64,000 nt of DNA from an uncultured Bacteroidaceae bacterium (GTDB taxonomy: Bacteria; Bacteroidota; Bacteroidia; Bacteroidales; Bacteroidaceae), in the NCBI GenBank assembly GCA_944320785.1, contig CALUIR010000002.1, positions 149,482-213,481 on the forward strand, given 5' to 3'. The notes beneath the pieces were generated by a model. The model ran no database searches and was not told where the DNA came from. It saw nothing but the letters and a program-made list of their open reading frames with translations. Each line of letters starts with the position of its first letter. Position 1 is the first letter of the stretch. Positions 36,301-44,826 of this stretch are shown one piece after another. The position numbers and the translations under genes were made by a program.

Positions 36301-37374
36301 ACGGCGGCCACGATTGAATGGGAGGCCGACTGGGGCGATGCCACGTTCTTCCAGGCAGGCATTGAGTACGGGACGTGGGAAGACGATGTGGATGTCCCCG
36401 TCAACATCGAGGAAACCGGCATAATGCTGACGGAATTGTTGCCGTCCACCTATTATGATTACCGCATGTATGTGGAAACGGTGGAAGGCGGCAGGGTGTA
36501 TAGCGACACGCGCACTTTCATCACAAATTCCATCCATTGCGAGACTTTGCCCGTGAGCAACGTTTCCAACCGTTCCGCCACGCTGAACGGCACGGTGGAT
36601 TGCGACAGCCATAGTTCCGCCGAGTTCGGTTTCCAGTGGAAGCAGATGGAAGGATGGAACAGCGAACCTGCCTTCACCAAGGGCCATAAGAACGAGGACG
36701 GCAGCATCTCCGTCGGGTTGGTGAACGGGATGCTGGAGCCGGACACCGACTATCAGTACCGTGCCGCTGTGCGCTACCAAGGCAACATCTATGCGGCGGA
36801 TGCGTGGGAAACGTTCCGCACCGAGTCGGAATACGTGTATTATCCCGCCACGGTTTATACCATTTTCCGCACTGACCGCGAGAACAACCGCCTGCTGCTT
36901 TGCGGCTACTACGTGGCCGGCAGCGAGGAAATCGTGGAGCAGGGCTACGAATACTGGAACAATGCCACGGGCGTTTCTGCCCGCAGCGCCGGGGAGGTGG
37001 AGGTCATCCACACCGATGCTTCCATGCAATACAGCCTGGATGTGCAGGCGTTGCAGGCAGGCGACTATTCTGTCCGGGCGTTTGTCAAGACCTCGTCGGG
37101 CATCACCACTTATGGGAACATCCTCTCGTTCGGCGTGCAGGGTGGGGAAGTTGTCGGCATTTCGGACGCTCTTGCGGCCGATATCACGTGCAGTGTGGAA
37201 GGTTCGTCGTTGACGGTGCGCAATGCCACGGGGCTTTCGTGCGTGGTGTGCAACGTTTCCGGCATGGTGGTGGCTCAGCGCGATGGCATGTTGGAGACGG
37301 AAGAATTTGACCTTGCGCCTGGTTTGTACGTCATCCGTTTCAGCAACGGCGAGACGCGCAAGGTAGGCATTTAG
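33364..37374 (+). CDS. Very large secreted protein of fibronectin-III-like repeats with T9SS tail
   Basis: About 1336 residues. ATG 33364 (or 33352) precedes the signal peptide MKQFCMALLLAFGSLPLPLR. Roughly ten ~90-residue beta-sandwich repeats follow, each opening with a V-x-Q-x-x-A-T-(I/L)-x-(G/A) strand (GVTQTKATLSATF, DVSQASATIRGRVHGGDAT, EITPTTARLKLDA, DITQTKATMQMSF, EVWQTAATIEWEA). Two larger jelly-roll-like modules are inserted near residues 75-200 and 290-420 (ATLTFEWSVDSEEG, ATITFDWKMTGGN). The end (DLAPGLYVIRFSNGETRKVG) is T9SS-like. No catalytic motif is seen; an adhesin or glycan-binding surface protein is likely (inference). Confidence 0.8.
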   Translation: MKQFCMALLLAFGSLPLPLRAGITLHEASGVTQTKATLSATFTDLSAAHGFQYKYGTLPEIDDFSRFALAPESDPVQLSTSGHAWSAREARGWVESHGGLAAGQSSTMSATAMLHQAATLTFEWSVDSEEGVGILSFKVDGEEVASISGLVDFTAVSRNLAAGEHTFEWTYAKSSETNVGLDIGMVRNIHFRNTTPGEWIDVAVTGSEALLDALYPGKDYLFRAYEVNMGYQFTGIGTFKTKEITFGSIQTTPVTQTTATVAANVDTGDAHVSMVLTVGEDRPDWRDDSQMLQYAFKENSLPCTIVTSNETYWEPGTDEGEPVIFNDTSDRLGVNYPSFGVQVELTEPATITFDWKMTGGNANNNVLYFNVDGKTEAWTRETSGYAAKAFQLSAGIHKILWERNVYANGTAYVKNIQIGERPIYENTAKQYPFTLPSTKITGLTPNLSYKGHVAVLDESGGLIVQSPWIYFTTLNVSADVLEATDVSQASATIRGRVHGGDATVIAAGLQYKDASGDRWSDYPKDASAEEISQALTRLRPSTLYHYRAYIQAEGCDTVFSDTGEFTTLAVQALKPVAVRVAQHSAVLQGEVVFGDATIYQRGMQFRRTGTADWEDVEDIGEDAVFTLAKTGLEMGVAYEARTYIQPAGGDIIYSDILSFATLDVYIGKTAYTSTQTTIDMVAALVSLDEGVVADEYGFEYYAYSDGFYMGGGAADLPSDTVRVPVVPEDEALHLHLDRLTPHYTYYYRAYVKIGGTYHYTEGYFGTDRTWTGALTQRAGIAVEAGEITPTTARLKLDATQDGDAVVTQIEYGMMNPNWVVEEYLTCGTDLSLEGLTPGTSYGVAFRGLVNGRWCPLLLSLDWDYSLYEFETLPLNIEAGFTDITQTKATMQMSFIFGNVEVRDLHYRLNGGEYIPCGEITDTHMTIELEGLKPATEYRVDFRGIMGEETLCYWDNYYGYPYRFTTKAVEVSASAPEVWQTAATIEWEADWGDATFFQAGIEYGTWEDDVDVPVNIEETGIMLTELLPSTYYDYRMYVETVEGGRVYSDTRTFITNSIHCETLPVSNVSNRSATLNGTVDCDSHSSAEFGFQWKQMEGWNSEPAFTKGHKNEDGSISVGLVNGMLEPDTDYQYRAAVRYQGNIYAADAWETFRTESEYVYYPATVYTIFRTDRENNRLLLCGYYVAGSEEIVEQGYEYWNNATGVSARSAGEVEVIHTDASMQYSLDVQALQAGDYSVRAFVKTSSGITTYGNILSFGVQGGEVVGISDALAADITCSVEGSSLTVRNATGLSCVVCNVSGMVVAQRDGMLETEEFDLAPGLYVIRFSNGETRKVGI

Positions 37375-37395
37375 GCATCGGGGCTTTGCGCTCCT

Positions 37396-40300
37396 CTATG
37401 AATGCCGTGGGGTGTCCGTACGCCCCACGGCATTCTTTTTTCGGTATTCGTTGGGCGTGCAGTTCATTTTCTCTTTGAATACCCGGTTGAAGTACTGGGG
37501 CGACGAGAAGCCGCTGCGGTAAGCCACGTCTGCCAAGGAGCATTTCCCTTCTTCCAGCAGCGTGGCGGCCTTCTTGATGCGCATGTCGCGCACCAAGTCG
37601 ATGGGCGAAGTGCCGGTGAAAGTCTTGATTTTCCGATAGAACACGGTGCGGCTCATGTTCATGGTGTCGGCCATGTCGTCGATGGTGAACTGCGGGTCTT
37701 GCAGATGTTCGTCCACAAACTGTATGACGTTGCGGATGAACGTGTCGTCAAACGGCGGCGCCTGTGCGGATGCTTCCCCGGCGGCTTTGCGGGTCTTGCT
37801 TCCCTTCTTCGCGTTCTCCTTGTGCTGCTCCAGATAGTAAGCGGCCAAAGAGTTCCTTTGCTTGATGAGCGAGTCGATGCGTGCTTTCAGGTAGGCAGAG
37901 TTGAAAGGCTTTGCCAGATAATCGTCCGCGCCGTATTCCAACCCTTGTATGCGGTCCTCGACAGAGGATTTTGCCGAAAGCAGGATGATGGGGATGTGGC
38001 TGGTGTCGCGGTGGGCCTTGACGGCTTCCACCAACTGTATGCCGTCCATTTCCGGCATCATGACATCGCTGACAATGAGGTCCGGCAGCTTTTCTTTGGC
38101 CATGTCGAACGCTTGTTGCCCGTTTGCGGCCTGCAGCACTTGGTATTTCTCCGCCAACATGCGGGCAAGGAACCGCCGCAGTTCGTCGTTGTCTTCCACG
38201 ATGAGCAAGGTCTCGTCAGCCGGACTCCCGCTTTCCGGGGCTTGCGTGCCGGGGATTTCCTCGGCAGCAGAAGGGTCGAACTGTATGCCGTCTTCCGGGA
38301 GGAACTCTGCAAGCGGGTCAGTGGCATAGGCATCGCATGTGGCAGGCAGCGTGACGGAGAAGGTGGTTTCCTGCGGGTTGCTCTCTGCTTGCGCCTTCCC
38401 GTGCAGCAAGTGGGCGAAGTCTTTCACTAATGAAAGCCCGATGCCGGTGGAACGGTTGGGGCTTTTGTTGCCTAACGTTTCAAACCGTTCAAAGATGTGT
38501 GCCAGCTGGGCAGCGTTGATTTCTTTCCCTTCGTTCGTGACGCTGAGGGTGAACTCATTGCCGCTTGCGGATGCTTCCAAGCATATTTTCTTGCCGGGCG
38601 CGGTGTATTTGAATGCGTTGGAAAGGAGGTTGAACAGGATTTTCTCCACCTTGTCCCAGTCGGTGCAGCAAGGGATGCTTTCTTGTTGGTGCAGGAAGCG
38701 GTAGTCTATCCCGTGTTCGTGTGCCAGTTGGGCGAAGTTGTCCTGCACTTGGCGGCAGAAATCCACCAATTCCCCTTTCCCGATGCTCACTTTCATTTTC
38801 TGCCCCTGTATCTTCCCGAAGTCCAATATCTGGTTGGTGAGGCGCAGCATGCGGTTCACGTTTCGTTGTGCCACTTGCATGTTCTCCTGCCCGTCGGCGG
38901 TCAGTTGCTTTTTGCGTTGTATTTCATCGATGGAACTGTTTATCAAGGTGAGCGGCGTGCGCAGTTCGTGTGAGATGTCGGTGAAGAAACGCAGCTTCAG
39001 GGCCGTGAGTTCCTTTTCGAGCCGGATGCCCCTTTTCAGGTTGGCAAACGAGGTGATGATGGCGGAAACGATGGCCGCCAATGTGATGAATGCCAGCACG
39101 TAGAGGGCTTTTGCCCATGCTGTTTCGCTGAAGCGCGGCTGCATCTCCAAGCGCAGCGGCGTGATGTTCTCCGTCCACACCCCGTCGCCGTTCGTGGATT
39201 TCACTTCCAATGCCAGTTCTCCGGCGGGCAGGTTGGTCAGGTTGACCGTCCGGTTATGGCCGATGTAGTTCCAAGGTTCGGTGTCCCCTAATCGGTAAGC
39301 GTAAGCAATGGCTTGCGGGTTCGTGTAGTCCAAGGCGGCGAAAGTGAGGGTGATGCTCCGTTCCCTTGGCCGGAGCGACAGGGCGTTGCCATGCAGGTTG
39401 CCGGGGCGTGCCGTGCCGTTGCTTCCTTGGATGGATGCATGAGTGAAAACCAGCGGGGGCGTGGCGTCGCTTTTCTGCAAGTGCGGCAGGCGCAACCGCA
39501 TCAGCCCGTTCCTTGTCCCGATGTACAGGGCCTTCCCTTCCGCGTCCATCACGGGCTGCGCCTCTGTGATTTGCAAGTCGGTGTGCAGGCTGTTCCGGCT
39601 GTAGTTCTCAAAAGTCCGGCGTGATGCGTCATATTGGGTGATGTAGTTCTCGAAGCATATCCAGATGTTCCCGTCCGTGTCTTCTGTCAGCGACAGGGAG
39701 AGGTCAGACGGAAGCCCGTTTTTCATGTTCAGGTAGCGGAACTTTGCCTTCCCTGCCCGCAATGAATCGGTGGGGATGGTGCAGATTCCGCCCCCGTATG
39801 CGGCAAGATACACCCGTCCGTCGGTGCCTTCGATGGCATCCATGATGTCGTTGCTGCTCAGTCCATCCTCAAAGCCTAAGCGGTGGAAGGCAATTTCGCT
39901 TTCTTCTTGGAAACCATCGGCGAACCACAACAGCCCCTCTGTGGTGCCTGCCAGGATGGTTCCGTCGCCCGTGCAGTGCAGGCTCCGCACTTTGGATGCC
40001 TCATCCGGGTAGCCTTTCCACGTGTTGTGGCGGTGGCGGAAGCGCAGTTTCCCGTCTTCTTCCGTTGCCAAGTTGATGCCTTCTCCCAATGTTCCCGCCC
40101 ATATCCGGCCTTTCGTGTCCTGGCAGATGGCATAAATGGCGTTGTGGCTCAGGCTGTAGGCATCGTGCGGGTCGTGGCGGAACTGTTGCAGCTTGAAGTC
40201 CCCTCCGGGCAGTTCATCGAGGATGACAAGCCCGTCGTTGCGTGTGCCGAGCCAAATCCGCTGTTGCCGGTCCTCGAAGAAGCAATACACCTTGCGCCCG

Positions 40301-41682
40301 AACGAGGCATGGGTGTCTGGCGTTATTCGTCCTGCGGCATCCACGTTGCCGATGCGCCGCCTTTGTGCATCGTAGATGCAGAGCCTGTTGTCAGTGGAAG
40401 CCACCCACAGGCGCTTTTGCGAGTCGATGAAAGTTCCCCGTATGTTTTGCCCGCTTTCGATGTAATCGTAGTTTCGGTTCGTGAAGTAAATCTTGTCGAA
40501 CCCTGCCCCGTTCACGGCCCAAAGGTTGCGGCAGTTGTCGCGGAAGAAGTTGTTCCCGTTGATCCTGTAATGGGAACGGCCAGTATATGCGGGTTTCAGT
40601 TGGCCGGATGCCTCGTCGTATTGGTAAAAGTACCCTTGGCGGGAGATGATCCAAATGCCGCCGAACGCATCTTCATGGAGATAGCGGAAGGTGTCGCTGG
40701 CGGGCAGCGGGCTTTCCAACGGCGTGGTTTCTGCTTGCGGAAGGGTGCATCGCAGCACTCTTGTGCCGTCCAGCATCCACAGGGTGCTGTCGTTAGCCGG
40801 GTAAATATGGGTGATGTGGAGCGTCCGTGGGGATGTTTCCCGGAACAGGAGAGTGAAGCGGCTTTGGCGGGTGTCGTAGAGGACCACTTTTTCTTCGTCA
40901 GGGAGCAGCAACTGATGGCTTCCGGCGGCCACCAGCCCCGATACGGGTTTCATGGGATACGGGTTGGGCAGGGCGGAGAAACCCTTGCCGGGGATGAATT
41001 GGCACAGTTCTCCTTCTTCGGTGATGAAGAATGTGCCTTCATCGGTTTCTTTGACGAAGCGGAACACTTGGGAGGTGCAGGCCGCCGGATGGTTGTGTGC
41101 GAACGCGCCTTTGTCGGTCAAGGCCCATTCATATCCTTTGCGGTCGTGGAACACAGCATACACATGCCCTCCATGTTCGGGGCGCGACCGGGCTTCTAAC
41201 CGAAGGATGGCTTGGTTGTTTTCGTCGATGCGGAACAAGTCTCCCTCCTCGTTGGCAAACCACAGGATGCCGTCGTCCTGCGGGTAGGTGCGGGCCACGC
41301 GGCAGTTGCCTTCCTCCGCCTGCTTGAAAGGGCTTCTGAAAGTGAGCGTTTCGCGGTCGAACAGGTACAGTTGCTTGTCGTACGTGATGCACCAGATGTT
41401 CCCTTTGGGGCTTTTCATGATTTGGTTGATGCGGTTGTAGCGCAGGCGCACGGAGTCTGTCGGGCAGGATTTGTAGTTGCGGAACTCATAGTTGTCGAAC
41501 TTTTCCAGCCCGTTCCATGTCGAGAGCCAGATGTATCCTTCGCGGTCTTGCATGAAGCCGGTGACCGTGTTCTGCGACAATCCGTCGTTGGTGGAGTAAT
41601 GGCGGACGTGCATTTGGCTTTGTGCGGCCATCCCAAGCGCATGGGCAATGGCGATGGCCAGCAGGAGCAGCGTTTTTTGCAT
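37396..41682 (-). CDS. Hybrid two-component system regulator (HTCS)
   Basis: A single-protein sensor and transcription activator of 1428 residues, typical of Bacteroidetes glycan loci. Order: signal peptide (1-20); periplasmic two-propeller sensor of repeated W-x-G-T-x-(N/D)-G-L units (to ~730); Y_Y_Y domain; one membrane segment (~857-880). Then come HisKA with DISHELRTPL (His near 904), HATPase, a receiver with LIVEDNDELRR and SDVMMPEMDG (Asp near 1204), and a C-terminal AraC helix-turn-helix (DMADTMNMSRTVFYRKIKTF to CSLADVAYRSGFSSPQYFNR). It converges on the CE12/CE8/FN3-like genes, which it probably controls. The ligand is presumably a pectin oligosaccharide (inference). Confidence 0.93.
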   Translation of the reverse strand: MQKTLLLLAIAIAHALGMAAQSQMHVRHYSTNDGLSQNTVTGFMQDREGYIWLSTWNGLEKFDNYEFRNYKSCPTDSVRLRYNRINQIMKSPKGNIWCITYDKQLYLFDRETLTFRSPFKQAEEGNCRVARTYPQDDGILWFANEEGDLFRIDENNQAILRLEARSRPEHGGHVYAVFHDRKGYEWALTDKGAFAHNHPAACTSQVFRFVKETDEGTFFITEEGELCQFIPGKGFSALPNPYPMKPVSGLVAAGSHQLLLPDEEKVVLYDTRQSRFTLLFRETSPRTLHITHIYPANDSTLWMLDGTRVLRCTLPQAETTPLESPLPASDTFRYLHEDAFGGIWIISRQGYFYQYDEASGQLKPAYTGRSHYRINGNNFFRDNCRNLWAVNGAGFDKIYFTNRNYDYIESGQNIRGTFIDSQKRLWVASTDNRLCIYDAQRRRIGNVDAAGRITPDTHASFGRKVYCFFEDRQQRIWLGTRNDGLVILDELPGGDFKLQQFRHDPHDAYSLSHNAIYAICQDTKGRIWAGTLGEGINLATEEDGKLRFRHRHNTWKGYPDEASKVRSLHCTGDGTILAGTTEGLLWFADGFQEESEIAFHRLGFEDGLSSNDIMDAIEGTDGRVYLAAYGGGICTIPTDSLRAGKAKFRYLNMKNGLPSDLSLSLTEDTDGNIWICFENYITQYDASRRTFENYSRNSLHTDLQITEAQPVMDAEGKALYIGTRNGLMRLRLPHLQKSDATPPLVFTHASIQGSNGTARPGNLHGNALSLRPRERSITLTFAALDYTNPQAIAYAYRLGDTEPWNYIGHNRTVNLTNLPAGELALEVKSTNGDGVWTENITPLRLEMQPRFSETAWAKALYVLAFITLAAIVSAIITSFANLKRGIRLEKELTALKLRFFTDISHELRTPLTLINSSIDEIQRKKQLTADGQENMQVAQRNVNRMLRLTNQILDFGKIQGQKMKVSIGKGELVDFCRQVQDNFAQLAHEHGIDYRFLHQQESIPCCTDWDKVEKILFNLLSNAFKYTAPGKKICLEASASGNEFTLSVTNEGKEINAAQLAHIFERFETLGNKSPNRSTGIGLSLVKDFAHLLHGKAQAESNPQETTFSVTLPATCDAYATDPLAEFLPEDGIQFDPSAAEEIPGTQAPESGSPADETLLIVEDNDELRRFLARMLAEKYQVLQAANGQQAFDMAKEKLPDLIVSDVMMPEMDGIQLVEAVKAHRDTSHIPIILLSAKSSVEDRIQGLEYGADDYLAKPFNSAYLKARIDSLIKQRNSLAAYYLEQHKENAKKGSKTRKAAGEASAQAPPFDDTFIRNVIQFVDEHLQDPQFTIDDMADTMNMSRTVFYRKIKTFTGTSPIDLVRDMRIKKAATLLEEGKCSLADVAYRSGFSSPQYFNRVFKEKMNCTPNEYRKKNAVGRTDTPRHS
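37400..37435. terminator. Bidirectional terminator between the FN3-like protein and the HTCS
   Basis: A perfect 13-bp stem (37400-37412 with 37423-37435) followed by T's on the plus strand. On the minus strand the hairpin is embedded in the last codons of the HTCS gene. Confidence 0.8.
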
Positions 41683-41705
41683 GCGTCAGTTCCTTTAATC
41701 GTCTG

Positions 41706-42824
41706 TTATCCGAGCAGCCGGTTCGTGCCTCCCGCCAGCCGTTTGATGATGCCTTTCAGTTCCATTTCGATGAGCAGGGCGTTCATTTTCTGGATGGGGA
41801 TGTTGGTTCTCACCACAAGGGTGTCCGTCTGCAACTCGTTGTTTTTTTGCAGGCAGCTGATGATGGCCTGTTCCTCTGGCGACACGTCGGGGAACAGTTC
41901 CCTTTGTATGGCTTGCGGGGCGGGTTCTTTTTCTTCTGTTTCCCAGCACATGGCTTCGATGAAGTCCTTGGCCGACTGGACAAGTTCGGCTTGTTTGGAC
42001 GAGATGAGCTTGTTGCAGCCTGCGGAGAAGGTGTCGCCTGCCCGTCCGGGAAAGGCAAAGCAGTCGCGCCCGTAGCTTCCGGCGATGCGGGCGGTGATGA
42101 GGCTTCCTCCCTTGAGTGCCGATTCCACCACGATGGTGGCATCTGAAATGCCCGCGATGATGCGGTTGCGTTTCACGAAGTTCTGCCTGTCCGGGTTGGT
42201 TCCTGACGGGTATTCGGTGAGGATTCCCCCATGTTCCTGCATTTCTTCTGCTGCGTCTTTGTGCAGCGACGGGTAAATTCGGTCCAATCCATGTGCCAGG
42301 ACGGCCACGGTGGGCAGCCCGCAGGCCAGCGCGGCGCGGTGGGCGGCAATGTCTATCCCGTAGGCCAGTCCGCTGGCCACCAATGTTTCGGGGAAGGCTT
42401 CTTTCAGTTCCTTTAGGAAGCTGCCGCACAGTTGCTTCCCGTAGGGGGTGGCATTGCGGGTTCCTACCATGCTGACGGCCTTCAGGGCGTTGAGTTTCCC
42501 TTTGCCTTTATAGTAAAGCAGGATGGGGGCATCGGGGCATTCGCGCAACCGTGAGGGATATTCTTCGGAGGTGATGGGGAGGCATTGCACATGGTTTTCC
42601 TGCACGAAGCGCAACTCCTGCTCTGCGCGGCGGAATGGTTCGGCAGTGTCCAACGCCTTGACGGCTCTTTCGCTGATGTCGGGGGCGAACTTTGTGATGT
42701 TTTTCCGTTCGCGGAAGATGTTTTCCGCCGTTTCCATCACGTCAATCAAGTGGCGCGCGCCGAGGCTTCCCAAGCCGGGTGTTTCCGACAGTGCGATAAA
42801 GGCTAATAATTCTTCGTCTTTCAT
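41706..42824 (-). CDS. dprA: DNA-processing protein DprA
   Basis: Binds incoming single-stranded DNA and loads RecA during natural transformation; it is also retained in species not known to be competent. The 372-residue protein has an N-terminal SAM/HhH-like part (LSETPGLGSLGARHLIDVM). The Rossmann core has VSMVGTRNATPYGKQL, LVASGLAYGIDIAAHRAALA, VLAHGLDRIYPSLHKD, IIAGISDATIVVESALKGGS and CFAFPGRAGDTFSAGCNKLI. A C-terminal winged helix closes it. It overlaps the upstream thioesterase gene by 4 bp and lies 23 bp before the HTCS. Confidence 0.95.
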   Translation of the reverse strand: MKDEELLAFIALSETPGLGSLGARHLIDVMETAENIFRERKNITKFAPDISERAVKALDTAEPFRRAEQELRFVQENHVQCLPITSEEYPSRLRECPDAPILLYYKGKGKLNALKAVSMVGTRNATPYGKQLCGSFLKELKEAFPETLVASGLAYGIDIAAHRAALACGLPTVAVLAHGLDRIYPSLHKDAAEEMQEHGGILTEYPSGTNPDRQNFVKRNRIIAGISDATIVVESALKGGSLITARIAGSYGRDCFAFPGRAGDTFSAGCNKLISSKQAELVQSAKDFIEAMCWETEEKEPAPQAIQRELFPDVSPEEQAIISCLQKNNELQTDTLVVRTNIPIQKMNALLIEMELKGIIKRLAGGTNRLLG

Positions 42825-43228
42825 GGGGTGAGGTATCGGGAGAAAAGTTGGTCAAACAAGGGGCTGGCCGTCAGTTTCCCGTTGACGACGCACACGGTTT
42901 CCACGGTGGATTTGAGCGACAGCTTGAGGTCGGGCAGGCGGTAGATGTCTTGGTAGAACACGTACTTGATGCCTTCTTTCCGCAGATAGAGCTTGGAGGC
43001 GAAGCGGTCGCCGCTTTTCAGCGGGGTCTTGAACGCCATGCTGATGCGCGCCACCACCGGGTCGATGCCCTGCGCGTGCAGTTGGGCGAAGCTGATGCCT
43101 GCGGAGCAGAGGAACTCGTGCCGCGTATGTTCCAAGTAATGCTGGTAGTTGGCGTTGTTGACGATGCCTTGCAGGTCGCATTCGTAATCGCGCACTTTCA
43201 GGATGGTTTCGTAGATGTATTTGTCCAT
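42821..43228 (-). CDS. 4HBT hot-dog acyl-CoA thioesterase
   Basis: A 135-residue hot-dog protein of the YbgC/4-hydroxybenzoyl-CoA thioesterase type; it hydrolyses short acyl-CoA or acyl-ACP. The active-site segment is DYECDLQGIVNNANYQHYLE with the conserved Asp-x-x-Gly-x-Val-Asn-Asn-x-x-Tyr pattern, followed by HTRHEFL. The start MDKYIYETILKVRDYE at 43228 fits the family; the longer in-frame extension upstream runs into the acetyltransferase gene. It overlaps dprA by 4 bp. Confidence 0.9.
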   Translation of the reverse strand: MDKYIYETILKVRDYECDLQGIVNNANYQHYLEHTRHEFLCSAGISFAQLHAQGIDPVVARISMAFKTPLKSGDRFASKLYLRKEGIKYVFYQDIYRLPDLKLSLKSTVETVCVVNGKLTASPLFDQLFSRYLTP

Positions 43229-43250
43229 GTTGCGGTCTGTTTTTGCAGTT

Positions 43251-44381
43251 CTATATGGCTTTGATGTACGCTCGCCTGCGGCGGTGCAGTTCCGTGTCGA
43301 AGTATTCCCACTGCGCCTGCACTTTCCCGTTCTGCTCCAATTCGGGATTGCTTTCCGCATATTTGAATCCCATTTGCTGATAGACCGGGATGAGGTCTGA
43401 GAACAACAGGGCGTTCACGCCCTTGTTCTGGTATTCGGGCTTGATGGCCACCAAGAGGAGGTCCAGCACGGGCGCGTGGCGGATGAAGAGGGCTTTCAGC
43501 ACGTGGTACCACCCGAAGGGGAAAAACCGCCCTTTTGCCTTCTGCAAGGCCCGCGACAGCGACGGCATGGAGATGCCCACGCCCACAAGATTGTCGTCGG
43601 AGTCGAGTATCAGCGTCACCATCCTCAGGTCGATGACGGGCAGATACATCTTGATGTACAGTTCTATCTGCCCTTCCGACAGGGGGGCGAACCCGTACAA
43701 CGGGGTATAGGCTTCGTTCATCAGTTGGAAAATCTTCTGCCCGTAGTCTCTTGCCAAGGCTTTCGAGGAGGTGTATTTCTTGATTTTCAGGTTGTATTTC
43801 TTCTGCACCAGTTCCGCGATGCGCTTGTATTTCTCCGGGATGCTGTCGGGGACGTAGATTTTGTATTCCACCCAGTCCACGTCTTTCTCGAAGCCTAATT
43901 GCTCCATGTGCCGGGGATAGTAGGGGTAATTATAGATGGTGGACATGGTGCTTAGCTGGTCGTAGCCCTCCACCAACATGCCTTCCGGGTCGAAATCCGT
44001 GAAGCCCAACGGCCCTTGCAGGTATTCCATGCCCCGCTCCTTCCCCCACTGCGCGGCGGTTTCTAATAAGGCGCGCGACACTTCCACGTCGTCGATGAAG
44101 TCAATCCACCCGAACCGCGCTTCCTTTTTCTCCCATACGTCGTTGGCCCGCTGGTTGATGATGGCGGCGATGCGCCCGGCCACTTTCCCGTCCTTGTAGG
44201 CGAGGAAGTAGTCGGCTTCGCAGAACTCGAAGGCGGGGTTTTTCCGTTTGTCGAGCGTGTTCAGCATGTCGAGGTGCAGGTTGGGAACAAAAAAAGCATT
44301 GCCTTTGTAAAGCCGGTTGGTGAACCGGATGAAGGCATCCAGGTCCTTTCTCGTTTCCACTTTCTTTATCGTGATGGCCAT
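43251..44381 (-). CDS. GNAT-like N-acetyltransferase family protein
   Basis: A 376-residue cytoplasmic protein with one recognisable GNAT domain in two halves: FEFCEADYFLAYKDGKVAGRIAAIIN near the N-terminus and the C-terminal LDLLLVAIKPEYQNKGVNAL, which supplies the acetyl-CoA-binding loop. The central segment FGWIDFIDDVEVSRALLETA then YLQGPLGFTDFDPEGMLVEG is typical of a long GNAT subfamily of Bacteroidetes whose substrate is unknown. ATG 44381 (MAITIKKVETRKDL) is preferred over an upstream in-frame ATG lying in the promoter region, where CAAATATA (44400-44407) is a minus-strand -7 box. Confidence 0.8.
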   Translation of the reverse strand: MAITIKKVETRKDLDAFIRFTNRLYKGNAFFVPNLHLDMLNTLDKRKNPAFEFCEADYFLAYKDGKVAGRIAAIINQRANDVWEKKEARFGWIDFIDDVEVSRALLETAAQWGKERGMEYLQGPLGFTDFDPEGMLVEGYDQLSTMSTIYNYPYYPRHMEQLGFEKDVDWVEYKIYVPDSIPEKYKRIAELVQKKYNLKIKKYTSSKALARDYGQKIFQLMNEAYTPLYGFAPLSEGQIELYIKMYLPVIDLRMVTLILDSDDNLVGVGISMPSLSRALQKAKGRFFPFGWYHVLKALFIRHAPVLDLLLVAIKPEYQNKGVNALLFSDLIPVYQQMGFKYAESNPELEQNGKVQAQWEYFDTELHRRRRAYIKAI

Positions 44382-44629
44382 TTTGTTGTATTTTGTTTGC
44401 AAATATAACGCTTCTTTGCAAAAAAGCGGCTCCCTTGGCGCGGTGAAACGCAATTTTTGCAAGGATTTTCGGGCAGAGGGCCGGGGCGGGCATTGGGGAT
44501 GGTGCCGGATTGCCCCTTCGTTTCCCTTGTTTCATAACGAAAAATTACCTTTTTTGCGGATGCGTGCCATCGGGAAATGCGGCATGCCTTTTCGGTGAAG
44601 TTTTGCAGGCTTCACAATAGGTTTTCCAT

Positions 44630-44736
44630 ACGATTACTAATCGTCAGGCGATACGATTAGTAATCGTACACGTTGACGATTAGTAATCGTATAGGGAAAA
44701 GTTCTCAATGGGGCAGGGAAAACCTTGGGAAGGTTT
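44630..44736. repeat. Composite palindromic element, copy 2
   Basis: Three 15-bp palindromes of the form ACGATTAnTAATCGT at 44630-44644, 44653-44667 and 44676-44690 have a period of exactly 23 bp. They are followed by AAAAGTTC (44697-44704) and AAAACCTTGGGAAGGTTT (44719-44736). The order and spacing match the copy at 23270-23373. The remainder of the 44382-44826 interval is non-coding. Confidence 0.85.
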
Positions 44737-44826
44737 CCGCTTCCCTTGGGAGGGGAGGTGATGGTTTTTGTAATGAAAATGCGAAAGAATGGGTGGCGGC
44801 AGCGCAGAATCTCGCGGCTTCCGCTG

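Noticed and set aside
35113-37029. 638-codon minus-strand open frame opposite the FN3-like gene
   Set aside because: No start context or domain; mirrors the codon bias of the plus-strand gene.
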